Positions 55,781 through 64,000 of a stretch of DNA of 64,000 nucleotides are shown piece after piece. This DNA is from Microbacterium ulmi. Lineage in GTDB: Bacteria; Actinomycetota; Actinomycetes; Actinomycetales; Microbacteriaceae. Location: positions 1,795,152-1,859,151 of the forward strand of contig NZ_JAAOZF010000001.1 in assembly GCF_011759705.1 (NCBI RefSeq), read 5' to 3'. The position numbers and the translations under genes are program-made. The notes below the pieces were generated by a model. The model saw nothing but the letters and a program-made list of their open reading frames with translations. It did not search any database and was not told where the DNA came from. The stretch's first letter is position 1; every line of letters begins with the position of its first letter.

Positions 55781-56733
55781 CGCTCCTGGCCCGGAGGCCC
55801 CTCGGATCCACGGGGCTGACGGTCTCGTCGCTCGGAGTCGGGACGGCAGGCTGGCGAGCCGAGTCCCCCGTCCCTCTCGTGGAGCAGCTGCGTCTCGCCG
55901 ACGCCGTGCTGCGGCATCCCGTCGTCAACGTCATCGATACGTCGAACAACTACGGCGCCGGCCAGAGCGAGCGGCGCGTCGGCCTCGCGCTCGATGAGGC
56001 GGGCGGCGTGCCCGAGGGCTTCGTCATCAGCGCGAAGGCCGATCGCGACATGCGCACGGGCGAGTTCACGGCCGAGCGCATGCGCCGCTCGCTCGAGGAG
56101 AGTCTCGCGCGGCTCGGGCTCGACCGGTTCCCCCTGTTGTTCCTGCACGATCCCGAGAACATCTCGTGGGCCGACGCGACGGCGCCGCACGGTCCGCTCG
56201 CGGCGCTCGTCGAGGCGAGGGAGAGGGGGCTGATCGAGCGCCTCGGCGTCTCGGGAGGCCCGACGCGGATGCTGCGGGAGTTCCTCGAGCTCGGCGAGTT
56301 CGTGGCGGTCATGACGCACAACCGCTGGACGCTGGTGGATCGCTCGGCCGACGAGCTGCTCTCGTACGCGCACGAGCGGGGCGTCGGGGTCTTCAACGCG
56401 GCCCCGCTCGGCGGAGGTCTCCTCGTCGAGCATCCGCCTCGCACGACCCGCTACGCCTACGGCGAGGCGCACCCGGCGCTGCTCGGCGCGGTCGAGCAGT
56501 TCGCGCGGATTGCGAACGACGCGGGCATCGCGCTCGCGGCGCTTGCGCTTCAGTTCTCGATGCGCGATCCACGCATCGACTCGACGATCCTCGGGCTGGC
56601 GAGCGTCGAGGAGCTCGACACGGCGACGGCCCGGGTCGCAGATGCCATCCCCGACGACGTGTGGGATGCCGTGGAGGCCGTGACACTCGACGCGAGCACC
56701 TTTCAGGACTCCCTGATCCCGTGGCGCCGATGA
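55777..56733 (+). CDS. aldo/keto reductase (L-fucose/D-arabinose dehydrogenase-like)
   Basis: 318 residues. LGSTGLTVSSLGVGTA, NVIDTSNNYGAGQSERRVG with the catalytic Asp/Tyr, VISAKAD with Lys, and FLHDPEN with His. The group contains sugar dehydrogenases such as pyridoxal/L-fucose/D-threo-aldose dehydrogenase, which suits its place between ThuA and GH26. Coupled by four-base overlaps on both sides. Confidence 0.88.
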   Translation: MTLLARRPLGSTGLTVSSLGVGTAGWRAESPVPLVEQLRLADAVLRHPVVNVIDTSNNYGAGQSERRVGLALDEAGGVPEGFVISAKADRDMRTGEFTAERMRRSLEESLARLGLDRFPLLFLHDPENISWADATAPHGPLAALVEARERGLIERLGVSGGPTRMLREFLELGEFVAVMTHNRWTLVDRSADELLSYAHERGVGVFNAAPLGGGLLVEHPPRTTRYAYGEAHPALLGAVEQFARIANDAGIALAALALQFSMRDPRIDSTILGLASVEELDTATARVADAIPDDVWDAVEAVTLDASTFQDSLIPWRR

Positions 56734-58076
56734 GAGGCGGGATCGTGTCACACCTCGACCTCGCGGATGCTTCCGCGATCCGATCCGACGGTCACGGCAA
56801 CCTGATCTCGCTGCTGCAGGCTCACGTGCCGACACGGGCTCGGATCGTCGCGGCATCCTTCACGAGCTCGGACGAGTCCGTCGTGCGGTCGTCGAAGGGA
56901 CTCGACCCGAAGGGGGAGTTCCTCTCTGAGGGCGCGGTGGAGCTGCGGCTGGATCGCGTCCACTGGTTCGATCGGGGCAGCGGCGTCGAGGAGCTCGACC
57001 TGCGCCTCGAGATCGTCGTCGACGACCTCCCGGCCCGCGTCGACGTCGTCGACTTCCTGCGCCGCGAGCCGGGGATCGTCGGCGGCATGCACCACGACAT
57101 GCCGTACACGGATGCTGCGCAGTGCGACGTCCTGCACCGGCGGGTCGCGTGGGAGCTCGGTGTGTATCCCGCGCTCTACAGCGCCGACTTCCTCACGGGG
57201 GAGACGGTCGCGCATCGGCAGAACATGATCGACGAGGTCATCCGCCAGTGGCGCACGGGCAATCTCGTGCAGATCATGTTCCACGTGTCGCCTCCGCAGT
57301 ACACGGTCGCGCAGGAGCGCGACGGCGGGTGGGGGACGGATGCCGCCGCCGAGGCGCTCGCCTCGCCGAACCGCGTCTACAGCTACCTCGACGAGGCCCG
57401 GTGGGCCGAGCTGATGGACGAGGAGTCCGCGCTGGCCGCGAACTGGAACGACCGCGTCGACGAGTACGCGCGATACCTCGTGCAGCTGCAGGACGCGGGT
57501 GTGCGCGTCCTGCTGCGACCGTTCCACGAGATGAACCAGCACGTGTTCTGGTGGGGCGGTCGTCCTGGGCCGAGCGGGACGGCGGAGCTCTATCGTCGCT
57601 TCCGCGCGCGTCTGGAGACGCGCTGGCGCCTCGACGGGATCGTCTGGGTCTGGAACGTCCAGGACCTGCCCGACGACTACGGGCGCTTCGGCGGCGACGA
57701 GAAGTTCGCGCGCTACCGGGGCCTGGAGGGCGGGCTCGACGAGTACGACGCGAACGACTGGAGTGCGTTCAGCCCCGGACCCGATCACTATGACGTGCTC
57801 TCGGTGGACTTCTACGACGACGAGGGATTCTCCGCCCGCCGGTACGAGCAGGCCCTGGCCATCGCCGAGCGTGACGGCAAGCCCCTCATCATCGGCGAGA
57901 CCTTCGTCTTCCCGACGGCGGCCGAGCGCCGTGCGCAGCCTCGGTGGACGCTCGCGATGCCGTGGGGCGTTCGGACGTGGAGGTACAACACTCCTGAGGC
58001 GATGGCCGAGTTCTACGACGACGCGATCGGCATCGCGGGGCTCCCGCGCTTCAGGGGCGCGTCGACGCGCCGATGA
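56730..58076 (+). CDS. GH26 beta-mannanase-like hydrolase, no signal peptide
   Basis: 448 residues. GH26 catalytic acid/base in RPFHEMNQHVFWWGG and nucleophile Glu in IIGETFVFP; PGIVGGMHHD and IMFHVSPPQ also fit the family. An extra beta-rich N-terminal domain (about 1-110) precedes the barrel. No export signal, so unlike most mannanases it should act in the cytoplasm, perhaps on imported oligosaccharides or as an exo-mannanase. ATG 56730 overlaps the preceding stop; GTG 56745 is an alternative. Confidence 0.87.
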   Translation: MRGGIVSHLDLADASAIRSDGHGNLISLLQAHVPTRARIVAASFTSSDESVVRSSKGLDPKGEFLSEGAVELRLDRVHWFDRGSGVEELDLRLEIVVDDLPARVDVVDFLRREPGIVGGMHHDMPYTDAAQCDVLHRRVAWELGVYPALYSADFLTGETVAHRQNMIDEVIRQWRTGNLVQIMFHVSPPQYTVAQERDGGWGTDAAAEALASPNRVYSYLDEARWAELMDEESALAANWNDRVDEYARYLVQLQDAGVRVLLRPFHEMNQHVFWWGGRPGPSGTAELYRRFRARLETRWRLDGIVWVWNVQDLPDDYGRFGGDEKFARYRGLEGGLDEYDANDWSAFSPGPDHYDVLSVDFYDDEGFSARRYEQALAIAERDGKPLIIGETFVFPTAAERRAQPRWTLAMPWGVRTWRYNTPEAMAEFYDDAIGIAGLPRFRGASTRR

Positions 58077-58225
58077 TCCCGCGCGCCGTGGGTGACGGAC
58101 TCACGCGGAGTGCGCTCACACGGGTGAGCTCACATGGCGCGCACGGCCGGAGTCGGCGGAGTCCTGCGCAGGGACCAGAGCGCTCGACAGAGCCCTGAGC
58201 CGAGCCGGGACGGCCCGCGAGCCGC

Positions 58226-58423
58226 TCAGAAGTCGACGTGCGAGTCCGCCTCGATGTCGAGCACGGTCTCGTCGTCTGCCCAAGCCGCCAGCGCCGAATC
58301 CAGCTGCCGGCGAAGCCACTCGGCGGTCAGGGCGTTCGACGCGTCGAGCAGCGCGAGCTGTCTGATCCGCTCGTCGGCGGTTCCGGCGAGATCATCGACC
58401 GGAGCGGGCGTCGAGTCGGTCAT
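58226..58423 (-). CDS. small hypothetical protein
   Basis: 65 residues, helical and acidic (DERIRQLALLDASNALTAEW, LDSALAAWADDETVLDIEAD). ATG 58423 has AGGA ten bases upstream. No family recognised. The palindrome GTGAGCTCAC (58124-58133) lies beyond its 3' end, between it and the GH26 gene. Confidence 0.55.
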   Translation of the reverse strand: MTDSTPAPVDDLAGTADERIRQLALLDASNALTAEWLRRQLDSALAAWADDETVLDIEADSHVDF

Positions 58424-58723
58424 GAGAGGGTTCCTCCGTTCGCGATCCGGGACGCCGAGGCGATCCGTCGTCGCCATCCGATACCCCGCACGCCCGCGTG
58501 TCAAGGTCGGCCGGCCGGCGCGCGATCGGCGACGCCGAGCCGTTCGGGCTCGCGACGCGTTCCGCATCCGTATCCGTTCGTTCTCGCAATCCACACCTCG
58601 CGTTCACGTGATCCGGCGTCGCAGACCCGAGCATTGGTGCCATCGGCAGCGTTGCCGCACGTGGTGGGGGAGTGATCTTCGCCATCGCGTCGGCAGTTGT
58701 TGGCGAAACCCCCGGAGGTCTGC
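58424..58723. other. intergenic region, no gene seen
   Basis: Divergent spacer between the small leftward gene and the glycosyltransferase. No frame with gene-like composition and no clear palindrome; it should hold two promoters that I cannot place with confidence. Confidence 0.4.
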
Positions 58724-59917
58724 ATGGCCCGTCCGCTCCGAGTGCTCTCCCTCTATGAAGGCTTCTTCGCGGGAGGAGCGCGCATCCTGCACACCGACGT
58801 CGTCGCGGGGCTCCATGCCGGCGGGCAACGGCACAGCGTCCTGTCCATCGCGTCGGAGGCGCGCAGGGAGTCGACGGTCCAGCCGATGCAGGACGATCCG
58901 CGATACCTCCGGCTCGCTCGCGCGGGAGTGGAGGTCAGGACGCTCGGACGAACGGCCGGCGGCGAGCCGCCGGAGCCGTGGGGCTTCACCGACGACGAGC
59001 TGTCGATCGCGCGCGACGCGGTCGAGCGCGCGGATGCCATCCTCTCGCTGAAGGAGCAGCCCCTGGGTATCCTCCTGGCTCTGCGGGAGCGGGGGATGAT
59101 GCCCGACGTGCCCGTCGCGGCCTGCCTGCACCGCTCCGATCCGACTCACTCCGGACCGGCGCTCGGATGGCTCGCCGCGGCATCCGAGACGGGACTGCTC
59201 ACTGCGACGATCTCGTGCGCCCAGACCACGAGCGACGCCTACACACGGGCCGCCGGGCTGTCGGTGCAGCGCTGGGTCGTCGCGAACGGCATCGACACCG
59301 AGTCGTTCCGGCCGGGCACCGTCGACGAGATCGCGACGACCAAGCGCGAGCTCGGGATCCCCGACTCCGCACCCGTCGTGGTCTTCGCAGCCCGGTTCGA
59401 CGCGATGAAGAACCCCGGGCTGTTCCTGCGGGCCGTGGCATGCCATTCGAGGCGGCGCCCCGAGACCCGGTATGTGCTGTGCGGAGCGGGCATGACCTGG
59501 GAGAACGAGCGGTTCCGCGCGCTCGTCCAGGAGTCGGACGTCCCGCCCGGGACACAGCTGCGCGCCCTCGGCATCCGTCACGACATGCCCTCGATCTATC
59601 GGGTCGCCGACATCGTGGCGCTGACGAGCGCCTTCGGCGAGGCCTCGCCGCTGTGCCTGCTCGAGGGCGCCGCCTGCGGGGCGACGCCCGTCACGACGAA
59701 CGTCGGAGACTCGGCACGCCAGGTCGAGGGCATCGGCGCGGTCACCTCGCACGATCCCGACGAGATCGCGGCGACCTGGGAGCACGTCCTCGCGCACCGC
59801 GCCGCCTACAGGGATGCCGCGTTCGCGGCCCGCCCTCGGCTCGGTCGCGATCGCATGATCGACGAGTACCGGGACGCCCTCGACGCCCTCCTGCAGGTCG
59901 AGCGCGCCGCCGCGTGA
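58724..59917 (+). CDS. glycosyltransferase family 4
   Basis: 397 residues with two Rossmann-like halves. Nucleotide-sugar site features in the C-terminal half: ANGIDTESFRPG, VVVFAARFDAMKNPGLFL, and the E-x7-E region FGEASPLCLLEGAACG. The N-terminus LSLYEGFFAGGARILHTDVV is the acceptor side. GGAGG lies seven bases before ATG 58724. Probably builds a glycolipid or exopolysaccharide; acceptor and donor unknown. Monocistronic. Confidence 0.88.
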   Translation: MARPLRVLSLYEGFFAGGARILHTDVVAGLHAGGQRHSVLSIASEARRESTVQPMQDDPRYLRLARAGVEVRTLGRTAGGEPPEPWGFTDDELSIARDAVERADAILSLKEQPLGILLALRERGMMPDVPVAACLHRSDPTHSGPALGWLAAASETGLLTATISCAQTTSDAYTRAAGLSVQRWVVANGIDTESFRPGTVDEIATTKRELGIPDSAPVVVFAARFDAMKNPGLFLRAVACHSRRRPETRYVLCGAGMTWENERFRALVQESDVPPGTQLRALGIRHDMPSIYRVADIVALTSAFGEASPLCLLEGAACGATPVTTNVGDSARQVEGIGAVTSHDPDEIAATWEHVLAHRAAYRDAAFAARPRLGRDRMIDEYRDALDALLQVERAAA

Positions 59918-60074
59918 GCCCGCGGGCGCCGGCGAGGCGTGTCGATGTCGGCAGTGCTCGATGCGCCCGGGGCGCATGTCACGCCGGGGTACTCTTCGAC
60001 GAGCCCGATCGCTCCCCGATCTCGCTCGCCGGCGGAGAGACCTCGGACATTTCGCAAGTCTTTCTCGGGGGAGG

Positions 60075-60106
60075 AGTGGAATTAATACCACTCTTGGTTT
60101 TATATT
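60075..60106 (+). promoter_or_regulatory. operator palindrome and promoter of second sugar importer
   Basis: AGTGGAATTAATACCACT (60075-60092) is an 18-base palindrome with one mismatched pair. TATATT (60101-60106) nine bases downstream is a good -10 box, so a protein on the palindrome would cover the -35 region. It is among the most AT-rich spots in the window and precedes the gene at 60197 by about 100 bases. The regulator is not in the window. Confidence 0.65.
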
Positions 60107-60196
60107 CATGGGCAGGTCGCAGCGTTGCCCCGGGACAGTCGTGGAGGCTGCTGACTCACTGCAGCACCCCCCATCAGGACAGTCCAAGGAGTTTCA

Positions 60197-61576
60197 ATGA
60201 CGAAGCAACGACTGCGAGTCGCGCTCGCGACGGGTTCGATCCTCGCGATGACAGCGCTGAGCGCCTGCTCGAGCGGCACGGCGCCTCAGGCGTCGGCCGA
60301 GTTCGATCCGGAGGCCGACGTCACGATCACCGTCGGCGACATGCCCAAGGCCGACAAGCCCGAAGAGCTCGCGCGCTTCAAGGAGCGCATCGAGGAGTTC
60401 GAGGCGGCGAACCCTCACATCACGGTCGAAGGGTCGACCGAGACCTGGGATGCGCAGACCTTCCAGGCGAAGCTGACGGGCGGCACGCTCCCGACCGTCA
60501 TGGGCGTCTCGCTCACATACGGCCATGAGCTCATCGCGCGCAAGCAGGTGCCCGACATGACGCCGTACCTCGAAGAGCTCGACATGCTCGACGACCTCAA
60601 CCCGCTCGCGCTCGCCAACGTCCAGGACGCCGCCGGACTGACCTACGCCGTCCCGACGGGGCTGTTCTCGGTCGGCCTCGCGTACAACCGTGCGATCTTC
60701 GAGCAGGCCGGGCTCGACCCTGACGCGCCGCCCACGACGTGGGACCAGGTGCGCGAGTACGCGAAGACGATCTCCGAGAAGGTTCCCGGCGTCGCCGGCT
60801 ACGCGCAGCTGACGACCAACAACACCGGCGGGTGGATGCTGACGACCATGACGTACAGCATGGGCGGCCGCATCCAGTCCGCCGACGGCACCAAGTCCGA
60901 GGTCGGTGAGGCGACCCAGGAGGCGCTCCAGCTCCTGCACGACATGCGCTGGGAGGACGACTCCATGGGCAGCCAGTTCCTCTACGACCAGGACCAGGCT
61001 CGCAAGGAGTTCGCCGCCGGCAAGATCGGCATGATCATGCAGGCGCCCGACGCGTACCACCACGCGATCTTCAACTACGGCATGGACCCGGCCGACTACG
61101 GAGAGGGCGAGCTCCCGCAGGCCAACGGCGTCAACGGCACCCTCACGGGCGGCACGCTGAAGCTGTTCAACACGAAGGCGACGCCCAACCAGCTGTTCGC
61201 GGCGCTCAAGTGGATCAAGTACTACGACTTCGACCAGTACTACAACCAGGAGCTCGCCGTCGCGAACGCGAAGGCCACCGCGGCGTCCAAGAGCCCCGTC
61301 GGGATGCCGGGACTCCCGCCCGTCGCCCCCGAGATCGACCAGCGCTACCTGGGCTGGATCGCCGACTCGATCAACGTCCCCCGCGACCAGTTCAGCGGCT
61401 ACGTCGACTCGACGCTCGACCTCATCCCCGAGCCGGTCAACGCGACGCAGCAGATCTATGCGGCGCTCGACCCGGTCGTGCAGAAGATCCTGACGGACGA
61501 GAACGCGGATGTCGCCGCCGCGGTGAAGGATGCGTCGGCCACCGTCGACATGCTCACCGCGCAGGCGTCGCGGTAG
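60197..61576 (+). CDS. carbohydrate ABC transporter substrate-binding lipoprotein
   Basis: 459 residues. Signal peptide with lipobox TALSAC. Solute-binding fold (COG1653) seen in ITVGDMPKADKPEELARFKERIEEFE, AYNRAIFEQAGLDPDAPPTTW and FAAGKIGMIMQAPDAY. AAGGAG precedes ATG 60197. Heads an operon with two permeases and an epimerase-like gene; a perfect hairpin follows the stop. Substrate probably a mono- or oligosaccharide. Confidence 0.92.
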   Translation: MTKQRLRVALATGSILAMTALSACSSGTAPQASAEFDPEADVTITVGDMPKADKPEELARFKERIEEFEAANPHITVEGSTETWDAQTFQAKLTGGTLPTVMGVSLTYGHELIARKQVPDMTPYLEELDMLDDLNPLALANVQDAAGLTYAVPTGLFSVGLAYNRAIFEQAGLDPDAPPTTWDQVREYAKTISEKVPGVAGYAQLTTNNTGGWMLTTMTYSMGGRIQSADGTKSEVGEATQEALQLLHDMRWEDDSMGSQFLYDQDQARKEFAAGKIGMIMQAPDAYHHAIFNYGMDPADYGEGELPQANGVNGTLTGGTLKLFNTKATPNQLFAALKWIKYYDFDQYYNQELAVANAKATAASKSPVGMPGLPPVAPEIDQRYLGWIADSINVPRDQFSGYVDSTLDLIPEPVNATQQIYAALDPVVQKILTDENADVAAAVKDASATVDMLTAQASR

Positions 61577-61585
61577 AGCGCACGG

Positions 61586-61612
61586 GGGTGGCGGATGCCG
61601 CATCCGCCACCC
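61586..61612 (+). other. perfect intercistronic stem-loop
   Basis: GGGTGGCGGATG (61586-61597), CCG, CATCCGCCACCC (61601-61612), ten bases after the binding-protein stop and 54 before the permease start. A partial terminator or mRNA-stabilising hairpin is likely, raising binding protein over permease. Confidence 0.65.
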
Positions 61613-61666
61613 TCTCCGCGCGATCCTTCGTCCACAGTTCTCACGTCGCACGAAACGGGGGCCGTC

Positions 61667-62626
61667 ATGGTGACCGCCATTCCAGAGATCTCCCTTCCGC
61701 CCGCACCGCCCGCACCGCGGGCGCGGCGGCCCTTCGCCCGGCGAGCTAGAAAGTGGCTCCGCTCCGGCGGCCTGACCGCGGTGCTGTTCGCGGTGCCGAT
61801 CGTGCTGGCCTTCCTCTACTTCTCGTGGGGGCCCATCGTCCAGGGCATCGTCCTCAGCTTCCAGAAGACCAACATGGTCGCGCCCTCCGAGTGGGTCGGC
61901 TGGATCAACTTCGAGTACGTCCTGAGCGATCCGGGCCTGCCGCAGGCAGCGCTCAACACGGCGTACTTCGCGCTGCTCGCGCTGATCTTCGGCTTCCCCG
62001 TGCCGATCTTCCTCGCCGTCATGATCAACGAGCTGCGTCGCTACGACGGCCTCTACAACGCCCTGGCCTACCTCCCCGCCGTCGTGCCGCCCGTGGCGGC
62101 GATCCTGCTCTGGAAGTTCTTCTTCGAGCCGGGGCCCGACGGGATCTTCAACACGATCCTCGGCTGGGTGGGGCTCGGCCCGTTCCCCTGGCTCAACTCC
62201 GAGGCGATGGCGATGCCCTCGATCGTGCTCTACGCGACCTGGGCGGGGGCGGGCGCGACGGCGATCATCTATATCGCGGCCCTCAACACGGTGCGCACAG
62301 AGCTCTACGAGGCGGCGGAGATCGACGGCGCCGGCATCTGGTCGCGCATCTGGCACATCACGATCCCCCAGCTGCGCGGGGTCATCCTCGTCATGATGCT
62401 CCTGCAGTTGATCGGCACGTTCCAGCTGTTCACGGAGCCGTTCCTGTTCACGGGAGGCGGTCCCAACAACGCGACGCAGACGATCCTGCTCAAGATCTAC
62501 AACTACGCCTTCGTCTACGGCGACTACGGCGCGGCGACGGCGCTGAGCGTCATCCTCGCGGCGTTCCTCGCGGTCCTCTCGCTCGTGTACTACTACGCCA
62601 CGAAGAAGTGGAGCACCTCGTCATGA
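61667..62626 (+). CDS. carbohydrate ABC transporter permease (MalF/UgpA type)
   Basis: 319 residues. Proline/arginine-rich cytoplasmic N-terminus, then six helices; the EAA loop is LYEAAEIDGAGIWSRIWHITIPQL and FTGGGPNNATQT is a typical CUT1 periplasmic loop. ATG 61667 (or GTG 61670) is taken as start; the upstream ATG at 61595 lies inside the hairpin and is unlikely. Coupled to the next permease. Confidence 0.9.
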   Translation: MVTAIPEISLPPAPPAPRARRPFARRARKWLRSGGLTAVLFAVPIVLAFLYFSWGPIVQGIVLSFQKTNMVAPSEWVGWINFEYVLSDPGLPQAALNTAYFALLALIFGFPVPIFLAVMINELRRYDGLYNALAYLPAVVPPVAAILLWKFFFEPGPDGIFNTILGWVGLGPFPWLNSEAMAMPSIVLYATWAGAGATAIIYIAALNTVRTELYEAAEIDGAGIWSRIWHITIPQLRGVILVMMLLQLIGTFQLFTEPFLFTGGGPNNATQTILLKIYNYAFVYGDYGAATALSVILAAFLAVLSLVYYYATKKWSTSS

Positions 62627-63600
62627 CCGTGTTCGAACACGCCGAGGCCGCGATCGCCGCACCGACGACCCGGACGATCACGACGCACACCGCGAAGCGG
62701 CCGCGCCGCGTGCAGCCGGCGAAGGAGCGGGGCGTCATCTCGGTCGGAGACCGCAAGCGCAGGACCGTGCGCGTGTGGCTGTGGATCATCCAGGCCCTCA
62801 CCCTCGTCGGGCTCGTCTTCGCGGGGCTCGGCCCGCTCGCATGGTCGGCGAAGGCAGCGATCTCGGACAGCTACGCGATCATCACCGACCCGATGGGCAT
62901 CTGGTTCACCCCCAACGAGTGGGGCAACCTCATCGCCGCCTGGAACGCGGGCCAGATCGGACCGGCCCTCGGCAACACGGTCGCGCTCGCGGTCGGCTCG
63001 ACCGTCGTCACGCTCTTCGTCTGCACCACGGGCGCCTACCTGCTCAGCGCGCTGCGGCCGCGCTGGGGCAAGGTGCTCTCGGCCGCGATCCTCGCGACGC
63101 TGTTCCTCCCCGGCGTGATCTCGCTCGTCCCGCTGTACCTGACGATCCTGAATCTGCCCGTGCTGAACGTGAGTCTCATCAACACGTATTGGGCGGTGTG
63201 GCTCCCCGCAGGCGCGAGCGCCTTCAACGTCCTGATCCTCAAGCAGTTCTTCGACTCGATCCCTCGCGAGCTCGTCGAGGCCGCGCGCATCGACGGAGCA
63301 GGCCCCGTGCGGGTCTTCGCGACGATCATCCTGCCGCTGTCGCGGCCCATCCTCGGGGTCGTGGCGCTGCTGACGATCGTCGCGTCGTGGAAGGACTTCC
63401 TCTGGCCGATGCTCGTGCTGCCGGACTCGGCGCTGCAGCCCGTGTCGGTCGCGCTGCCGCATCTGGCCAAGGGCTCGACGCCGTTCGCGGTGCAGATGGC
63501 CGCCGTGTTCCTGTCGATCATCATCCCCATCGTGCTGTTCCTGGTCTTCCAGAAGCAGTTCCTCCGCGGGGTGGGAACGGCCGGGGGCGTCAAGGGATGA
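62623..63600 (+). CDS. carbohydrate ABC transporter permease (MalG/UgpE type)
   Basis: 325 residues. About 55 basic residues (KRPRRVQPAKERG) precede the first helix WIIQALTLVGLVFAGLGPLAW, a longer tail than usual. The EAA loop reads LVEAARIDGAGPVRVFATIILPLS. Its ATG overlaps the previous stop and its stop overlaps the next ATG. No ATPase gene is seen. Confidence 0.9.
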   Translation: MTVFEHAEAAIAAPTTRTITTHTAKRPRRVQPAKERGVISVGDRKRRTVRVWLWIIQALTLVGLVFAGLGPLAWSAKAAISDSYAIITDPMGIWFTPNEWGNLIAAWNAGQIGPALGNTVALAVGSTVVTLFVCTTGAYLLSALRPRWGKVLSAAILATLFLPGVISLVPLYLTILNLPVLNVSLINTYWAVWLPAGASAFNVLILKQFFDSIPRELVEAARIDGAGPVRVFATIILPLSRPILGVVALLTIVASWKDFLWPMLVLPDSALQPVSVALPHLAKGSTPFAVQMAAVFLSIIIPIVLFLVFQKQFLRGVGTAGGVKG

Positions 63601-64000
63601 GAGGCCTGCGCATGCAGCGCGTGCTCGTGACGGGCGCGGCGGGACGCATCGGGACGGTCGCCTGCGCGCTCCTCGCGGAGCACGGCGCCCGCGTGACGGC
63701 GCTCAGCGACGTCGCGCCACCCGCCGGCTTCCCCGCCGATCGCGTCGTCGTCGGCGACACCCGCAGCGAGGCGGATGTCGCGGCCGCCCTCGAGGGCGCC
63801 GACCTCGTCGTCCACCTCGCCGCGCGGCCGCACCGCACCGCCGGCACGCCCTACGAGGTGTACACGACCAACGTCGTCTCGACGTTCAACGTCCTCGCGC
63901 AGGCGGCGGGCCGCGGCATCCGGCGCGCCGTCGTCGCGGGGAGCATCAACGCGTACGGACTGCCGCAGAACGACCACGACCTGATCCCCGCGTACTTCCC
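63597..64000 (+). CDS. NAD(P)-dependent epimerase/dehydratase, extended SDR (3' truncated by window)
   Basis: 134 residues visible before the window ends in frame. N-terminal NAD motif VLVTGAAGRIGTVACALL, acidic VVGDTRSEADV, VVHLAARP, and TTNVVSTFNVLAQAAGRGIRR; SINAYGLPQ leads to the expected catalytic region. Extended SDRs beside sugar importers are often uronate dehydrogenases or sugar epimerases. ATG 63597 overlaps the permease stop; ATG 63612 is an alternative start. Confidence 0.88.
   Translation, partial: MRGLRMQRVLVTGAAGRIGTVACALLAEHGARVTALSDVAPPAGFPADRVVVGDTRSEADVAAALEGADLVVHLAARPHRTAGTPYEVYTTNVVSTFNVLAQAAGRGIRRAVVAGSINAYGLPQNDHDLIPAYF

Noticed and set aside
58124..58133. GTGAGCTCAC palindrome as an operator
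   Set aside because: It lies between convergent genes, so it does not precede any start; a weak terminator element is as likely.

Overview
The window reads as ordinary chromosome of a high-GC Gram-positive actinobacterium. GC is roughly 70%, third codon positions are almost always G or C, and GTG and TTG starts and 4-base ATGA/GTGA overlaps are frequent. Gene content (PadR-DUF1048-ABC efflux cassette, NRAMP-like exporter, topoisomerase IB, DUF2200, several ABC sugar importers) together with a marked excess of the word GGATGC/GCATCC suggests Microbacteriaceae, probably Microbacterium. That assignment is inference. I saw no rRNA, tRNA, CRISPR array, insertion sequence or integrase.

Layout. (a) 1-4.1 kb: the 3' part of menD, a broken carbohydrate-binding protein, a histidine phosphatase, and a TetR/methyltransferase divergent pair with a palindromic operator on a leaderless promoter. 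(b) 4.1-18.3 kb: a catabolic island. A guanidine-modifying enzyme and an M20 carbamoylase-type amidohydrolase run leftward; a ThDP-dependent decarboxylase-like enzyme and a complete PotDBCA-type amine importer run rightward, followed by a hydroxyacid dehydrogenase, an aldo/keto reductase, an MFS carrier and an XRE-cupin regulator, then a coupled PfkB kinase and SurE phosphatase. Three similar 21-base inverted repeats (AAGTTTC-N7-GAAACTT type) stand before its three transcription units and are the likely regulator sites. (c) 18.3-20.5 kb: small genes and remnants. (d) 20.6-28.5 kb: the most unusual segment. A leftward, translationally coupled three-gene operon encodes a trypsin-like protease with a C-terminal extension, a STAND-type NTPase, and a trypsin-like protease fused to a DRGH-type DNA/RNA endonuclease; a metalloprotease without signal peptide is encoded convergently beside it. 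This looks like an uncharacterised protease-NTPase-nuclease conflict or immune system. (e) 28.7-31 kb: PadR, DUF1048 and an ABC-2 exporter. (f) 31-41 kb: GH51 arabinofuranosidase, topoisomerase IB, NRAMP-like transporter, SDR, CinA-like protein, FAD/Rieske oxidoreductase, DUF2200 and an MsbA-type exporter.

(g) 41-58 kb: a beta-mannan or mixed beta-glycan utilisation locus. A central divergent pair, a ROK repressor and a LacI-type sensor domain that lacks its DNA-binding domain, is flanked by two near-identical operators (TTAGAT-N9-ATCTAA, each 3 bases from a TTGACA box). One operator drives a leftward importer plus GH1 operon. The other drives a rightward GH2 beta-mannosidase, sugar kinase and secreted multidomain GH5 run, followed by ThuA, aldo/keto reductase and an intracellular GH26. 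(h) 58.7-64 kb: a glycosyltransferase and a second carbohydrate importer with its own palindromic operator, ending in a truncated NAD-dependent epimerase/dehydrogenase gene.

Coupling is dense: most operons use 4-base stop/start overlaps, and intergenic hairpins follow two of the three solute-binding protein genes.
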